From positions 2,604,001-2,668,000 of the forward strand of contig JAQSEB010000042.1 in the NCBI GenBank assembly GCA_030063045.1: 64,000 nt of DNA. The letters run 5' to 3'. The position numbers and the translations under genes were made by a program. This stretch comes from Pratylenchus scribneri. Taxonomy: Eukaryota > Nematoda > Chromadorea > Rhabditida > Pratylenchidae. Below, piece after piece: positions 41,267 through 49,691 of the stretch (position 1 is the stretch's first letter; each line of letters opens with the position of its first letter). Below the pieces are notes generated by a model, which did no database searches, was not told where the DNA came from, and saw nothing but the letters and a program-made list of their open reading frames with translations.

Positions 41267-41785
41267 ATGTCCCAAATTACAATCTCACTCCCAACTGTCC
41301 TCGAGCTGACCGCCTCCGATGATCCAGAATTTGTCTTCCAATACTTGGCCTATTTTATTAGAGAGGTATTGGATTTTTCCACAACCAATTCCCGGGCTGT
41401 ATTCTACTCCGGCTCGAATCGACAATATGCCGAAACCTTTGCCAGAAAACATGGAGTCTTTACCCTCGAAATGACGCCTGGAGGTAAATACCTGGACGAC
41501 CTCGACTTGTTTAATAATAATGGTACATATAAATTTGGGCCTCCTCTTAGTCCCGAGAAGGCTTCAGAACTATGGGACAAGGCCTCAAGGAAATTTGCTC
41601 TTCAAGCTCATGGCTATGCATATGTATTTGTCCAAGGAATCGAACCCGTAAGCCAATTTGGAACCCTCCGTACATTCTTCAGGATTGAGCTTCCAGCGTT
41701 GCTCAATTCAAATAAGAATATGGGGACCATCTACTTTATGAATAACGATGGAAGTACGATGGGAATCTACACAATAAATCTTTGA
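41267..41785 (+). CDS. ADP-ribosyl-cyclase/CD38-like protein (putative NADase)
   Basis: Intronless 172-residue protein. The central part follows the CD38/Aplysia cyclase pattern. AVFYSGSNRQ (44-53) lies where that family has its first active-site Trp. FTLEMTPGGKYLDDL (65-79) matches the TLEDT..GYLxDDL block with Glu68. LWDKASRKFA (102-111) matches FWxxVSRxFA with Trp103. FFRIELPALL (137-146) places Glu141 at the catalytic Glu position. The family consumes NAD+ to give cyclic ADP-ribose or ADP-ribose and nicotinamide; related domains also occur in bacterial toxins. There is no signal peptide and few Cys, so it would act in the cytosol, unlike secreted CD38. The first aromatic is Tyr instead of Trp. 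Similarity is from motif order only; activity is unproven. Confidence 0.5.
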   Translation: MSQITISLPTVLELTASDDPEFVFQYLAYFIREVLDFSTTNSRAVFYSGSNRQYAETFARKHGVFTLEMTPGGKYLDDLDLFNNNGTYKFGPPLSPEKASELWDKASRKFALQAHGYAYVFVQGIEPVSQFGTLRTFFRIELPALLNSNKNMGTIYFMNNDGSTMGIYTINL

Positions 41786-41878
41786 TTTATTCATTTTATT
41801 TATTCAATTTATTTATTCAATTTAATAATGAGATAAAATGAAATTAATTATATTCTTGAAAATAGGTATATGAGGATC

Positions 41879-42352
41879 TTAATTTTCTTCTTGTTTTTTA
41901 ACATAAGGCTTCGTCAGCGCAGTCGTAGCCTTACAATTCTTTTCCACACATGAGCCGCACATATCAATTTGGATGCGAGCTCCACCATCTATCGGGTCTG
42001 TAGATAACTTGTCCTGAGAACGGTAGAGATGATTGTTGCATTGTTCACACAAATAGTAGATGAGCACATATTTAGGCTTGAACAATTTCCACGTTTGAGG
42101 CTCATATTTTTCATTGTATTTTGACGGACGAAGTGAGTCCCCTATTCCGGATGCATTAACCTGATGCATAGACGATGATTGTGTGGGCGGATTATCTCCG
42201 ACGTTTCGGAAGGAAGAATAATTGTTTTGAGGATTCGGAAATGGATGAGGAGGAGTAGGAGGAGGAGGATTATTATGGAAATTATTATGGAAGGCTGGAT
42301 TATTTTGGAACGGAGTTTGGTATGGAGGATTATTTTGGAAGGAAGGATTCAT
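41879..42352 (-). CDS. Asn/Pro-rich protein with a C-terminal zinc-ribbon-like domain
   Basis: From the Met at 42352 the first ~65 residues are Asn/Pro/Phe-rich (MNPSFQNNPPYQTPFQNNPA). The C-terminal half has a CEQC and CGSC pair about 35-40 residues apart, with a further Cys pair element EKNC, suggesting a zinc ribbon. A longer frame from 42412 exists, but the TATA box at 42437-42449 would put transcription start at about that ATG, so the inner start is preferred. The promoter has a TGACTCAT site like the polymerase and PAZ genes, suggesting an early regulatory or replication role. I do not recognise the family. Confidence 0.6.
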   Translation of the reverse strand: MNPSFQNNPPYQTPFQNNPAFHNNFHNNPPPPTPPHPFPNPQNNYSSFRNVGDNPPTQSSSMHQVNASGIGDSLRPSKYNEKYEPQTWKLFKPKYVLIYYLCEQCNNHLYRSQDKLSTDPIDGGARIQIDMCGSCVEKNCKATTALTKPYVKKQEEN

Positions 42353-42436
42353 TTTTTTGATAAGAATGAACGGAGTGAATTTTTGATAATCGAATGTACT
42401 AGTCTGAATCAAGAATGAGAAAAATGCTCAAAATTC

Positions 42437-42475
42437 GGTCCTTATATACTGGATATCCCAAAGCGATGACTCATC
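42437..42475 (-). promoter_or_regulatory. Promoter with TATA box and TGACTCAT site (zinc-ribbon gene)
   Basis: On the minus strand GATGAGTCATC (42465-42475) lies about 20 bp upstream of GTATATAAGGACC (42437-42449). The TATA motif is shared by most minus-strand core genes. Confidence 0.6.
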
Positions 42476-42478
42476 AAT

Positions 42479-44032
42479 TTAAAAATTTATTACTTTTTTG
42501 AAAATCAATACAATCATGACATTACCATATTGAAAAGGTATAGGTCTTCCTTCTAATGTACTTATTTTGATTTCAATCTCGCTGACTTCTTTCGGCAAAA
42601 CTGGAACATAGAGTGGTGAGTCATAAATCTTCTCCACATAATCTCCAGGCTTGGCCCCATTCAAACTGACGACTCGGAGTAGAGAATTTAGCAGATTCCC
42701 AATAATAATATTTCCAGTTAATCCTTTGGCGTAGACAGCAAAAGATGTAAAACCTCCACGTAAATCAGATTTGTATTTGGCCACTTCATTGTTAAGAATT
42801 GAGGAGGGGTTCTCAAATCCGAGGACATAGCCCAATTGTTGAGATAAACTCAAATGAGTAATATACTCATCGTTGAAGACAACTTTGAATCGTTCAATGC
42901 TCGTATCGTATAGAAATTCCACAGAGCCTATTAATGACTTTATTTCATCGATTGTCAAGTCCGCCCTTTCCACCTCCTCTGAAGGTCCAATATTTGTATT
43001 CGTTTCTCGTGGAGGTTCATTAGGAGGAATTACTAGATTTGTCAAAGTCAAAATTGGTGCTATATCCGGAGCTGGTCCATGCCATAATTCGAGACCATCT
43101 TTCTTAGGTTTTTTCTTTACCGGATGATCCTCTTTAGAACCAACCGTTGTAGTCGTTTGAGGAGGAGGAGTAGGAGGAGGAGGAGTAGGAGGAGGAGGTG
43201 GAGGAGGAGGTGGAGGAGGAGTTGGAGGAGGAGTAGGAGGAGTAGCCGATTGAGAAGGAGTAGACGAAGGCGTAGCCGGAGTAACCGACTCTTGAGGAGG
43301 TAACTTCTGACCCGTAGCCTCAGAAGTCAACTGAGGAATCGTGGATTCGGAAGGCAATTGAGGAGTCTGTTTTGGGGTAGATTGAGTTGGAGGAGTAGAT
43401 TTTTCTCTCTTAATAGATGTGCTCGGTGGTACTATTAGATCCGCCAAGACAGATATGGGTGATTGTTTTGGAGCTTTGCCAAATTGTATATCGAGAACAT
43501 CTATACTTCCTTTTTGAGCTGACGATTGTGGAGTATCGGAATGATCAGACGAAGGTGTAACAGCGGTATCCTCCGAGATCGAAAATCTCGGAGGTGAAGG
43601 TCTAACCTCAGATTTGGCCCTCGGAGGAGAATGAGGACTAGAATCTCTCGGAGGTGATGAAAGCTCTGGAGTAGTAGGTGAAACATTAGAAGAATTAAGA
43701 TCACGTTTTCTTCTTGACATATTAATTGCATTCGCATGGTTATAGAGTCCTTGATTCAGAGAATTTCTCAAATCCTCGATTGTTGTATACGAGCCTTTAG
43801 GTATGGGTATTTTTATCATTTCATCCTCATTGTGGTGAATTCCAATAAATTCCTCATCCAATGTTCCGATTGTCGAAGGCCAAGAGTAGGGGAAAAATAT
43901 ACTATGAAGACCGCAAACCCATTCCCCGGGGAATTTGAGTGTTCTTCCGAGATGAACCCGATAATGATTCGATTTATTATCAGGATAATCTTTTGAATTA
44001 CTCGGTAAATGAACAATGACTGTATTGGACAT
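42479..44032 (-). CDS. Conserved Maverick structural protein with proline-rich insert
   Basis: 517-residue intronless protein. The N-terminal ~105 residues (MSNTVIVHLPSNSKDYPDNK, then FPGEWVCGLHSIFFPYSW) are of the type found beside capsid genes in many Mavericks. A long low-complexity middle (about residues 105-360) is Ser/Pro-rich with a polyproline stretch near 43150-43250. The C-terminal ~150 residues (TIDEIKSLIGSVEFLYDTSI, LSQQLGYVLGFENPS) form a second conserved globular part. The N- and C-terminal parts often form one continuous protein in relatives, so the proline-rich region looks like an expansion. It may be the penton/minor capsid or a tegument-like protein; this role is inferred. 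It is transcribed from a 133-bp divergent promoter. Confidence 0.7.
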   Translation of the reverse strand: MSNTVIVHLPSNSKDYPDNKSNHYRVHLGRTLKFPGEWVCGLHSIFFPYSWPSTIGTLDEEFIGIHHNEDEMIKIPIPKGSYTTIEDLRNSLNQGLYNHANAINMSRRKRDLNSSNVSPTTPELSSPPRDSSPHSPPRAKSEVRPSPPRFSISEDTAVTPSSDHSDTPQSSAQKGSIDVLDIQFGKAPKQSPISVLADLIVPPSTSIKREKSTPPTQSTPKQTPQLPSESTIPQLTSEATGQKLPPQESVTPATPSSTPSQSATPPTPPPTPPPPPPPPPPPTPPPPTPPPQTTTTVGSKEDHPVKKKPKKDGLELWHGPAPDIAPILTLTNLVIPPNEPPRETNTNIGPSEEVERADLTIDEIKSLIGSVEFLYDTSIERFKVVFNDEYITHLSLSQQLGYVLGFENPSSILNNEVAKYKSDLRGGFTSFAVYAKGLTGNIIIGNLLNSLLRVVSLNGAKPGDYVEKIYDSPLYVPVLPKEVSEIEIKISTLEGRPIPFQYGNVMIVLIFKKVINF

Positions 44033-44060
44033 TTTTAAGTGATAAAATTATTGATTTTTC

Positions 44061-44073
44061 GGTCCTTATATAC
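44061..44073 (-). promoter_or_regulatory. TATA box (517-residue structural gene)
   Basis: Minus-strand GTATATAAGGACC, about 30-40 bp before the ATG at 44032. It forms a compact divergent promoter with the plus-strand TATA box at 44095. Confidence 0.6.
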
Positions 44074-44094
44074 ATCTCGGTCCGGCTCAGAAGG

Positions 44095-44103
44095 TATAAA
44101 TAC
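44095..44103 (+). promoter_or_regulatory. TATA box (407-residue duplicated-domain gene)
   Basis: TATAAATAC, 62 bp before ATG 44165 and back to back with the minus-strand TATA box at 44061-44073. Confidence 0.55.
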
Positions 44104-44164
44104 CCTAGAAAAATAGATTTCCTCATTCATTTACTGATTTCCTCATTCATTTCCCGAAAAAAAA

Positions 44165-45388
44165 ATGTCCAATTTCGAAATTCATTATTCTGGTAAAATC
44201 TCTGGTCGGTTCTTCCAAGAGGAAGAACTATCCGTTGGAATCGTAGATTCCAAGGGTTCAGAAAAGACGGAGACAACCAAACAAAATGAACAACCGAAGA
44301 AAGAAAAGGAAGAAGAACTTTTGGACTATATCACTTATCTGCTTACTCTTCTTCCTCAATACCCCAAAGATAGACCAGTAGCCGATTATATAGCCAAAGA
44401 GATTAGTAAGAAAGCTGATTTGACCGTTGGAGAATTATACAAACTCATCCACTCATTTATGCCCGATCCTTCAAAAGTCAACGAGGAATATAGAGATCTT
44501 TTAAAGCTCCCAACTCAAGAGAAACATGATCTTTACGAAAAGAATATGGAGTTTTTGTCCAGTAAGGAGGAGATTACACAGATGGAAGCCTCCTTTCCCT
44601 ATGATCTCCGTAATGTACTCACTTTAATCGCCGGAACCGCAACATTTTTGGGTCATTCATTGGATTCTTCTCGACCTAGCTCTCCACCATTAGCCTCTCC
44701 TCCAATGTCTCGACTTATCTCTCCAACACCAGCCGAATTAAATGAACAATTGAAGAAAGAAGAAACAAATCCAGAAGAGTTGGAGGCAAAGAAAAACGTG
44801 GACCTTTTGGACTATATCACTTATCTGCTTACTCTTCTTCCTCATTATCCTAAAACTAGACCAGCAGCCACACATATCGCCCAAGAGATTAGTAAGAAGG
44901 CTGATATGACCGTTGACGAATTATACAAGCTCATCTTTTCATTTATGCCCGATCCCTCAAAAGTCAACGAGGAATATAGAGACATTTTAAACCTCCCAAC
45001 TCAAGAGAAACATGATCTTTACGAAAAGAATATGGAGTTTTTGTCAAAAAAGGAGGAGATTACACCGTTGAAAGTCTTCCCATACGATCTGCATGATATG
45101 CTCACTTTAATCGCCGGAACCGCAACATTTTTGGGTCATTCATTGGATTCTTCTCGACTTCTCTCTCCAACATTAGCCTCTCCTCCAATGTCTCGGCCTA
45201 TCTCTCCACCACCAGCCGATCTTCCGTCTCCTATTTTGCCTTCTCCTCCACTTGTCGCTACTAAAGAAGAGAAGAAAGCCAAACTTTTGGAGAAGATTTT
45301 CAGACTCGGAAAGAAATTACCCCCAGTAGAACCAGTCGGGGTTATGAAAGAATCAGATATGGAAACTTCCGACGATGACTCAAATTAA
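44165..45388 (+). CDS. Protein with two tandem ~140-residue repeats
   Basis: 407 residues, intronless. A short N-terminus (MSNFEIHYSG to about residue 51) is followed by repeat 1 (LLDYITYLLTLLPQYPKDRP onward, about 44318-44735) and repeat 2 (about 44797-45211). They share nearly all of LLDYITYLLTLLP, ISKKAD.TV.ELYKLI, FMPDPSKVNEEYRD and LTLIAGTATFLGHSLDSSR. Each repeat is helical and ends with a Ser/Pro-rich linker. DNA identity between copies is high, so the duplication is recent. There are no membrane segments or Cys clusters. I recognise no family; duplicated helical domains suit a scaffold or a binding decoy. A 41-bp piece of its start is also found at 51941-51981. Confidence 0.65.
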   Translation: MSNFEIHYSGKISGRFFQEEELSVGIVDSKGSEKTETTKQNEQPKKEKEEELLDYITYLLTLLPQYPKDRPVADYIAKEISKKADLTVGELYKLIHSFMPDPSKVNEEYRDLLKLPTQEKHDLYEKNMEFLSSKEEITQMEASFPYDLRNVLTLIAGTATFLGHSLDSSRPSSPPLASPPMSRLISPTPAELNEQLKKEETNPEELEAKKNVDLLDYITYLLTLLPHYPKTRPAATHIAQEISKKADMTVDELYKLIFSFMPDPSKVNEEYRDILNLPTQEKHDLYEKNMEFLSKKEEITPLKVFPYDLHDMLTLIAGTATFLGHSLDSSRLLSPTLASPPMSRPISPPPADLPSPILPSPPLVATKEEKKAKLLEKIFRLGKKLPPVEPVGVMKESDMETSDDDSN

Positions 45389-46047
45389 TGGATCCTCATA
45401 TATTAACTTTGTACATTTTCATATACTCATTTGTAATCATTTTTAATATGAAATAAATATTTTTTATGTAAATTGTATTTACAAATTACGTTACGTATCC
45501 TTAACGTTGCACTTGATTTTTTTGATGCTCGTCGTTAGCGATGACTTTTTGATTTGAAAAAAAGTCATCGTTAAGGACGCGTAACGAAATCGGTAAGAAT
45601 AAAAATTAACAGTTTTAAGGAGAAAAAGTGCATCGTTAAGAGAAAAAACTATCACTTTTATGAAACGGTAACGACGCGCAACGATTTTCGTTACGCGCAT
45701 CTTCCGATGCTATCATCGTTAAGGACGTGCAACGAAATCGATAAGAATAAAAAATAACAGTTTTAAGGAGAAAAAGTGCATCGTTAAGAGAAAAAACTCT
45801 CACTTTTATGAAACGGTAACGACGAGCAACGAAAATTTAGTGCAAAGTTAAGGATTTTTAAGCAAAATTGTACAAAAAATGGACATGTGCGCATGTATTT
45901 TGGGTGCGCGTATGTTTTATGTACGCCCGTTTTCTATGAGTACACATACATACATCCATACATATGCGCGTGTTTTCTATGAGTACACATATATCATATA
46001 CATATAATTTTATTACAAATATAAAAAATATGAAAATATAAAAAATA
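45389..46047. other. Convergent intergenic region with long direct repeats
   Basis: Lies between the 3' ends of two converging genes. Holds two ~120-bp imperfect direct repeats (about 45575-45695 and 45725-45835; each with AACAGTTTTAAGGAGAAAAA and a following GTGCATCGTTAAGAG), repeated CGTTAAGGA/CGTAACGA words on both strands, and an alternating purine-pyrimidine tract (45880-46015, ATGTGCGCATGTATTTTGGG type). It may serve as a terminator, replication or recombination region. Confidence 0.6.
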
Positions 46048-47358
46048 TTATATAGTTGTATCACTTGTAATTGTTCTATTCTTGTCAAGCATGATTAGAG
46101 AGTCGGCTTCACCCATTATTATGAGCATATATCCTCCATTCGGAACAGCAGTTCCAAATCGGATATGAATAGCAGTTGTTCCGTTTTTGATCAAATCAAA
46201 GAGTCCTCCTTGATCTTCTCCGCTATTCGTTAGATTAAAGACATAGATACAATGGGTTTTTCCATATTGGGCATAGGTAATTCCGTTTCCTTCGGATGTA
46301 TTAGCGAATCCAATGGCTTCATTCATGTCATGGAAGGGTCTCATATATCGATTTTGGGTATAGGACAAATCATATGGAGTTTGAGGAAATTGACGACCAT
46401 TGGCTACAATTGAGATTTCTTGGACATCAAAGGGTTGGAAGTTGAATGGACTTTTTGAGTATTGGCCAACGTAGTCGGCATTGGCTACGAGACCACAAAC
46501 GATTCGGCGAGGGACTTGGTCTTGGAATATGTTGGCTGAGAATTCGTAGCGGCCCTGACTAATGAACATGGACTTCATCATTGATTTACGAACAGCATAT
46601 CTGGCCGGTTTCATTTCCAATTTTCGAGCAATATCGAGACTGAGACCATCCATCAGGGACAATTTCTTTACATATAATTTACAGGATTGGAGTTCCAAAT
46701 GATATTTGACATTTGGATTTGGGGAAACGAGTACAAATTTTGAGTCATGTGGGGTAATCTCGATATCGATTTCAATATGGTTGAGGAGGAAAAGAGGTTG
46801 ACAAAAGATATCGGCATCGAGTTTGGCAATGAATTGAGCGGTTTTACTTTCAGCAAATAAGGCCTTCCTCGCTTGATGTCCTGTGCCGGCTTCTAATGTT
46901 TCGTCTTGGAATCCATAATAACCGGCCTCATTTAAATGTGATGTTTTGGCTGTTGGAGAATATGAAAGTTCATGGGTAAAGTAGGATTTGTAGGCCATTA
47001 AAGAATTTGAATTGAATATTTCTCGACCATTTACTTGGACTCGCATATTATACATAAAGGTATTTCCAATCATTTGAATGGGAGCCACATCCTCATTGGC
47101 TGCCAAATTGACTAGCTGTCCATGTTCATTTTCTTTTCGGATTCGGAATTCGGTGAGCAAATAACATTTTGTCGGATCAATATAATTATCGGATGAATGG
47201 ATTTTAAAATGATAAGGGGTATCGTTAAGGGGGTTACTGGTCAAAATTTCAAAAGTCTTTGAGGAGGATACTGTAACATTTGTAGGGGGAATTTGAAAGA
47301 AATCCAGAGCATTTGTTATGGAATTTACACTATCGGAATCAATTTTGTAGAAAGCCAT
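46048..47358 (-). CDS. MCP: Major capsid protein (double jelly-roll)
   Basis: 436 residues, intronless. This is the conserved Polinton capsid protein (the kind often annotated in animal genomes as F54H12.2-like), predicted to form the trimeric capsomers of an icosahedral particle. Features are SSKTFEILTSNPLNDTPYHF near the N-terminus, GNTFMYNMRVQVNGREIFNS, SYFTHELSYS, then FLLNHIEIDIEITPHDSKFV and the C-terminal jelly-roll with YDLSYTQNRYM and IHIRFGTAVPNGGYMLIIMG. Its ATG overlaps the stop of the upstream gene as TAATG (47354-47358), and no TATA box lies close by, so translation by reinitiation on a bicistronic mRNA is likely. The reading frame is complete. Confidence 0.92.
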   Translation of the reverse strand: MAFYKIDSDSVNSITNALDFFQIPPTNVTVSSSKTFEILTSNPLNDTPYHFKIHSSDNYIDPTKCYLLTEFRIRKENEHGQLVNLAANEDVAPIQMIGNTFMYNMRVQVNGREIFNSNSLMAYKSYFTHELSYSPTAKTSHLNEAGYYGFQDETLEAGTGHQARKALFAESKTAQFIAKLDADIFCQPLFLLNHIEIDIEITPHDSKFVLVSPNPNVKYHLELQSCKLYVKKLSLMDGLSLDIARKLEMKPARYAVRKSMMKSMFISQGRYEFSANIFQDQVPRRIVCGLVANADYVGQYSKSPFNFQPFDVQEISIVANGRQFPQTPYDLSYTQNRYMRPFHDMNEAIGFANTSEGNGITYAQYGKTHCIYVFNLTNSGEDQGGLFDLIKNGTTAIHIRFGTAVPNGGYMLIIMGEADSLIMLDKNRTITSDTTI

Positions 47359-47846
47359 TAGTAGAGTCCAAATACGTCGGAACGAAGCCTTTTCTTTGAA
47401 TGGACAATGGGTTTGGTAATTTCGGAACTAATGATAGTCTGGTGTGATAATGAATTAGATTGTCGACCTTTTATACTACGGTAGCGAGGCGGACGATGCG
47501 GATTCCTATGACGGCGATGACCACTTCCAAATTGTTTGATTCCGGTAATATTTTTGAGACCTTTCTTCCCTTCCTCGATTACTGTTTGACTCAATGGTTG
47601 TCCCTCCTTGATTTGTTCGATTATTCGTTGACCAGTATTCAAGGCTTCATCTTTGAATGCTGTTCCAGCATGGCGAATAAGAGGCATGAAAAACCTCAAT
47701 ATTCCTCGAAATACATCTCCAATACCAGTTCCTCTCTGGAAAACTGGTCCTCCTCTATAGACTGGGAAGGCTTCATCCAAGCCTCTACCAATCTGAATAT
47801 AATCTTCGTAGGATAGGGCGTTTGTATCGAATATTTCATGAACCAT
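47358..47846 (-). CDS. Small conserved structural protein preceding the capsid gene
   Basis: 162 residues. Contains VYRGGPVFQRGTGIGDVFRG and GILRFFMPLIRHAGTAFKDEA, an amphipathic Gly/Arg-rich segment found in small Maverick proteins encoded next to the major capsid gene, then a basic His/Arg-rich region (GSGHRRHRNPHRPPRYRS). The amphipathic helix recalls membrane-active minor capsid proteins such as adenovirus pVI, but that is an analogy. A Gly-X-Gly near the helix start could be a protease site. It is translated from the promoter at 47891, and its TAA forms TAATG with the capsid start. Confidence 0.75.
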   Translation of the reverse strand: MVHEIFDTNALSYEDYIQIGRGLDEAFPVYRGGPVFQRGTGIGDVFRGILRFFMPLIRHAGTAFKDEALNTGQRIIEQIKEGQPLSQTVIEEGKKGLKNITGIKQFGSGHRRHRNPHRPPRYRSIKGRQSNSLSHQTIISSEITKPIVHSKKRLRSDVFGLY

Positions 47847-47890
47847 TTTTAAAGAGATTTCTATTCTCTATCTCTAATGCATATCTTCAA

Positions 47891-47902
47891 GTCCTTATAT
47901 AC
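47891..47902 (-). promoter_or_regulatory. TATA box of the capsid transcription unit
   Basis: Minus-strand GTATATAAGGAC, about 45 bp before ATG 47846; the only such motif for the two-gene capsid unit. Confidence 0.6.
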
Positions 47903-47987
47903 TCCTCTCTCTCATTCCGAAAAAATCAATATTTTATTCATGATAATAAAAATACAATATAATATGAGTTAGGGCTTATGTTTTTAG

Positions 47988-48009
47988 GGTCAAGCATGTG
48001 ATTTAGGGT
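47988..48009 (+). repeat. Left arm of a short inverted repeat around the ATPase gene block
   Basis: GGGTCAAGCATGTGATTTAG, continuing GG. Its inverted counterpart is at 50420-50440 with one difference. The pair brackets the three-gene ATPase block. Confidence 0.55.
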
Positions 48010-48020
48010 TTTATGGGGGT

Positions 48021-49322
48021 TTAGGATAATGTACGAAATAATTCCATAGCATTATGACTTGAATTACGTCGGGGTACAATTGAAAGATTACGATTAATTG
48101 GTGTACGATGATAATTTAATGCTTCATCTTGAGTTGGTCTCCTTATGGCCCATTGAGCTCTTCGAATCTCTGGCTGGATTGTACTTTTCTTATATGGATA
48201 AGGTGGAGGACTTCCTTTCGATTTTCTTTTCCTCATACCATGAGAAACGACTTCGATTAGATTAGGATCTGGACGATATTTTACACCAGGTCTTCCATAA
48301 ATTTCCATCGATGTTCGAGGTCTTATCGCAGGTAAAGCCAACTGAGCCGATGTGGAAGGGAGAGCGGATTGGTCCATCGATTCGGGTGGGGTAGCCGACT
48401 GATAAGGAGGCAACGACAGCATCGTAGATGCTGGCGCCAATTCTCTCCTAATTGATTGGTTTTTTCGGATAATAGATGGATGAGGACGTAAAGCTACATG
48501 ACCAGTTTGTGTATTCTTTTTCTTCTTAGCTACAGACTTTGATTTTCTTGATATGCCCAAATGTTCTCTAACGGAGGAGGATGAGGAGGGTATGACAGAT
48601 TGGTCCATTGGTTCTGGTGGAGGAGGTAAAGCCATTGTAGATGTTGGAGCAGCCAATTCTTGTCTTATCGATTGGTTTTTTCGGATAATAGATGGATGTG
48701 GACGTACAGCTACGGGACCAGTTTTTTCGTTCTTCTTCTTTGCCACTGTCTTTGATTTTTTGGACATTTCTATAGAAGAGATGTTGGCATTTGGAGTACG
48801 AAGTAAAGGCCATCTTCTTGGAGGGAATTTTGGAGGTTCTTCATCGGTTCCTTGATGAAATACTTCAAGAGAGTCTTGAGGTGGAACCGTTTCTTCGAGA
48901 GTAGGAACAATTTGAGGAGGAGGTAATGTAGGAGAAGGGGGGACTGATTGAAATTCTTCTTCTTCTTCATTTTCTATGGGGATACGAGGATCATCATCCA
49001 TCCATTCTTGTTCAGATCTAGGAAGGGATTGTACTGTTCCAGTTTCGATTACAGTATCCTCATCTTCATCTCCTTTCTTCACCAAGATTCGGACACCTTT
49101 ATCCAATGCGACCTTGACTGGTCTATCCTCCCGGTCTTTACGTAATTTCAAATAACGACGAAGTTGCTGATTATATCGTACATTTTTTCTTGAGGGCTCT
49201 AATTTTTGACGTCGAATTCTATCCAGTTCATGTTTTGTAAAGTCTAAATTGGGTTCACCGGTATCTGTGGAAGTTAGTCCACGATAAATTTGTTCGGGTA
49301 ATAATAAAAGTTTATTTGCCAT
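48021..49322 (-). CDS. Maverick conserved protein with duplicated basic repeats
   Basis: 433 residues, intronless. The N-terminal ~75 residues (LLLLPEQIYRGLTS, FTKHELDRIRRQKL, VRYNQQLRRYLKLRKDREDR) form a domain common to Mavericks. An acidic Pro-rich linker follows. Two related repeats come next (SKKSKTVAKKKNEKTG..VAVRPHPSIIRKNQSIR and SRKSKSVAKKKKNTQTG..VALRPHPSIIRKNQSIR), then a basic C-terminus ending MELFRTLS. The Lys-rich repeats suggest nucleic-acid or nuclear-import functions, perhaps as a core protein. The start overlaps the end of the preceding gene by 11 bases, so it is probably the third gene of the ATPase transcript. Confidence 0.7.
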   Translation of the reverse strand: MANKLLLLPEQIYRGLTSTDTGEPNLDFTKHELDRIRRQKLEPSRKNVRYNQQLRRYLKLRKDREDRPVKVALDKGVRILVKKGDEDEDTVIETGTVQSLPRSEQEWMDDDPRIPIENEEEEEFQSVPPSPTLPPPQIVPTLEETVPPQDSLEVFHQGTDEEPPKFPPRRWPLLRTPNANISSIEMSKKSKTVAKKKNEKTGPVAVRPHPSIIRKNQSIRQELAAPTSTMALPPPPEPMDQSVIPSSSSSVREHLGISRKSKSVAKKKKNTQTGHVALRPHPSIIRKNQSIRRELAPASTMLSLPPYQSATPPESMDQSALPSTSAQLALPAIRPRTSMEIYGRPGVKYRPDPNLIEVVSHGMRKRKSKGSPPPYPYKKSTIQPEIRRAQWAIRRPTQDEALNYHRTPINRNLSIVPRRNSSHNAMELFRTLS

Positions 49323-49689
49323 TAGTTAAACGTTTGAGTATGGGGGACAATAATGAGGTAAAGAAATGACTTCCGGCTCCAGTTCCTTTCTGAATAATGA
49401 ATTTTCTGGCTCCTCTTTCTGTTTTTATACGACCGATTCGACGGACAAAGTCGGCATATGGCATGAGATTTTTCTTTTGGCGAGGAGTCAAATCAACTCG
49501 GGATGAGACAATATTGAGGCAAATTTCGGATAAGGCCAGTAATTCTTCTGTATTGGCCTTTTTCAATAATTGTCGAAGTTTTTTATCGGATTTTGTTTTA
49601 CTCAAACGTTTCAAAAACTTTGAGTTTGAGTGAATATATTTGGGTATCTCGTATGCGTTCGTCAACAGCGGGCGAGATTTCTCATACAT
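49312..49689 (-). CDS. Small conserved Maverick protein
   Basis: 125 residues, strongly basic. Contains SKFLKRLSKTKSDKKLRQLL, ANTEELLALSEICLNI, then LTPRQKKNLMPYADFVRRIG and ERGARKFIIQKG, a pattern conserved in small Maverick proteins next to the ATPase gene. Function unknown; the basic helical character suits a DNA-condensing or minor virion protein. The ATG follows the ATPase stop by two bases, and the end overlaps the next gene by 11 bases, so the three genes are likely on one transcript. Confidence 0.75.
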   Translation of the reverse strand: MYEKSRPLLTNAYEIPKYIHSNSKFLKRLSKTKSDKKLRQLLKKANTEELLALSEICLNIVSSRVDLTPRQKKNLMPYADFVRRIGRIKTERGARKFIIQKGTGAGSHFFTSLLSPILKRLTNGK

Positions 49690-49691
49690 TT

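Noticed and set aside
42353..42412. Upstream start of the zinc-ribbon protein
   Set aside because: It lies at the expected transcription start downstream of the TATA box, so the inner Met is more likely.
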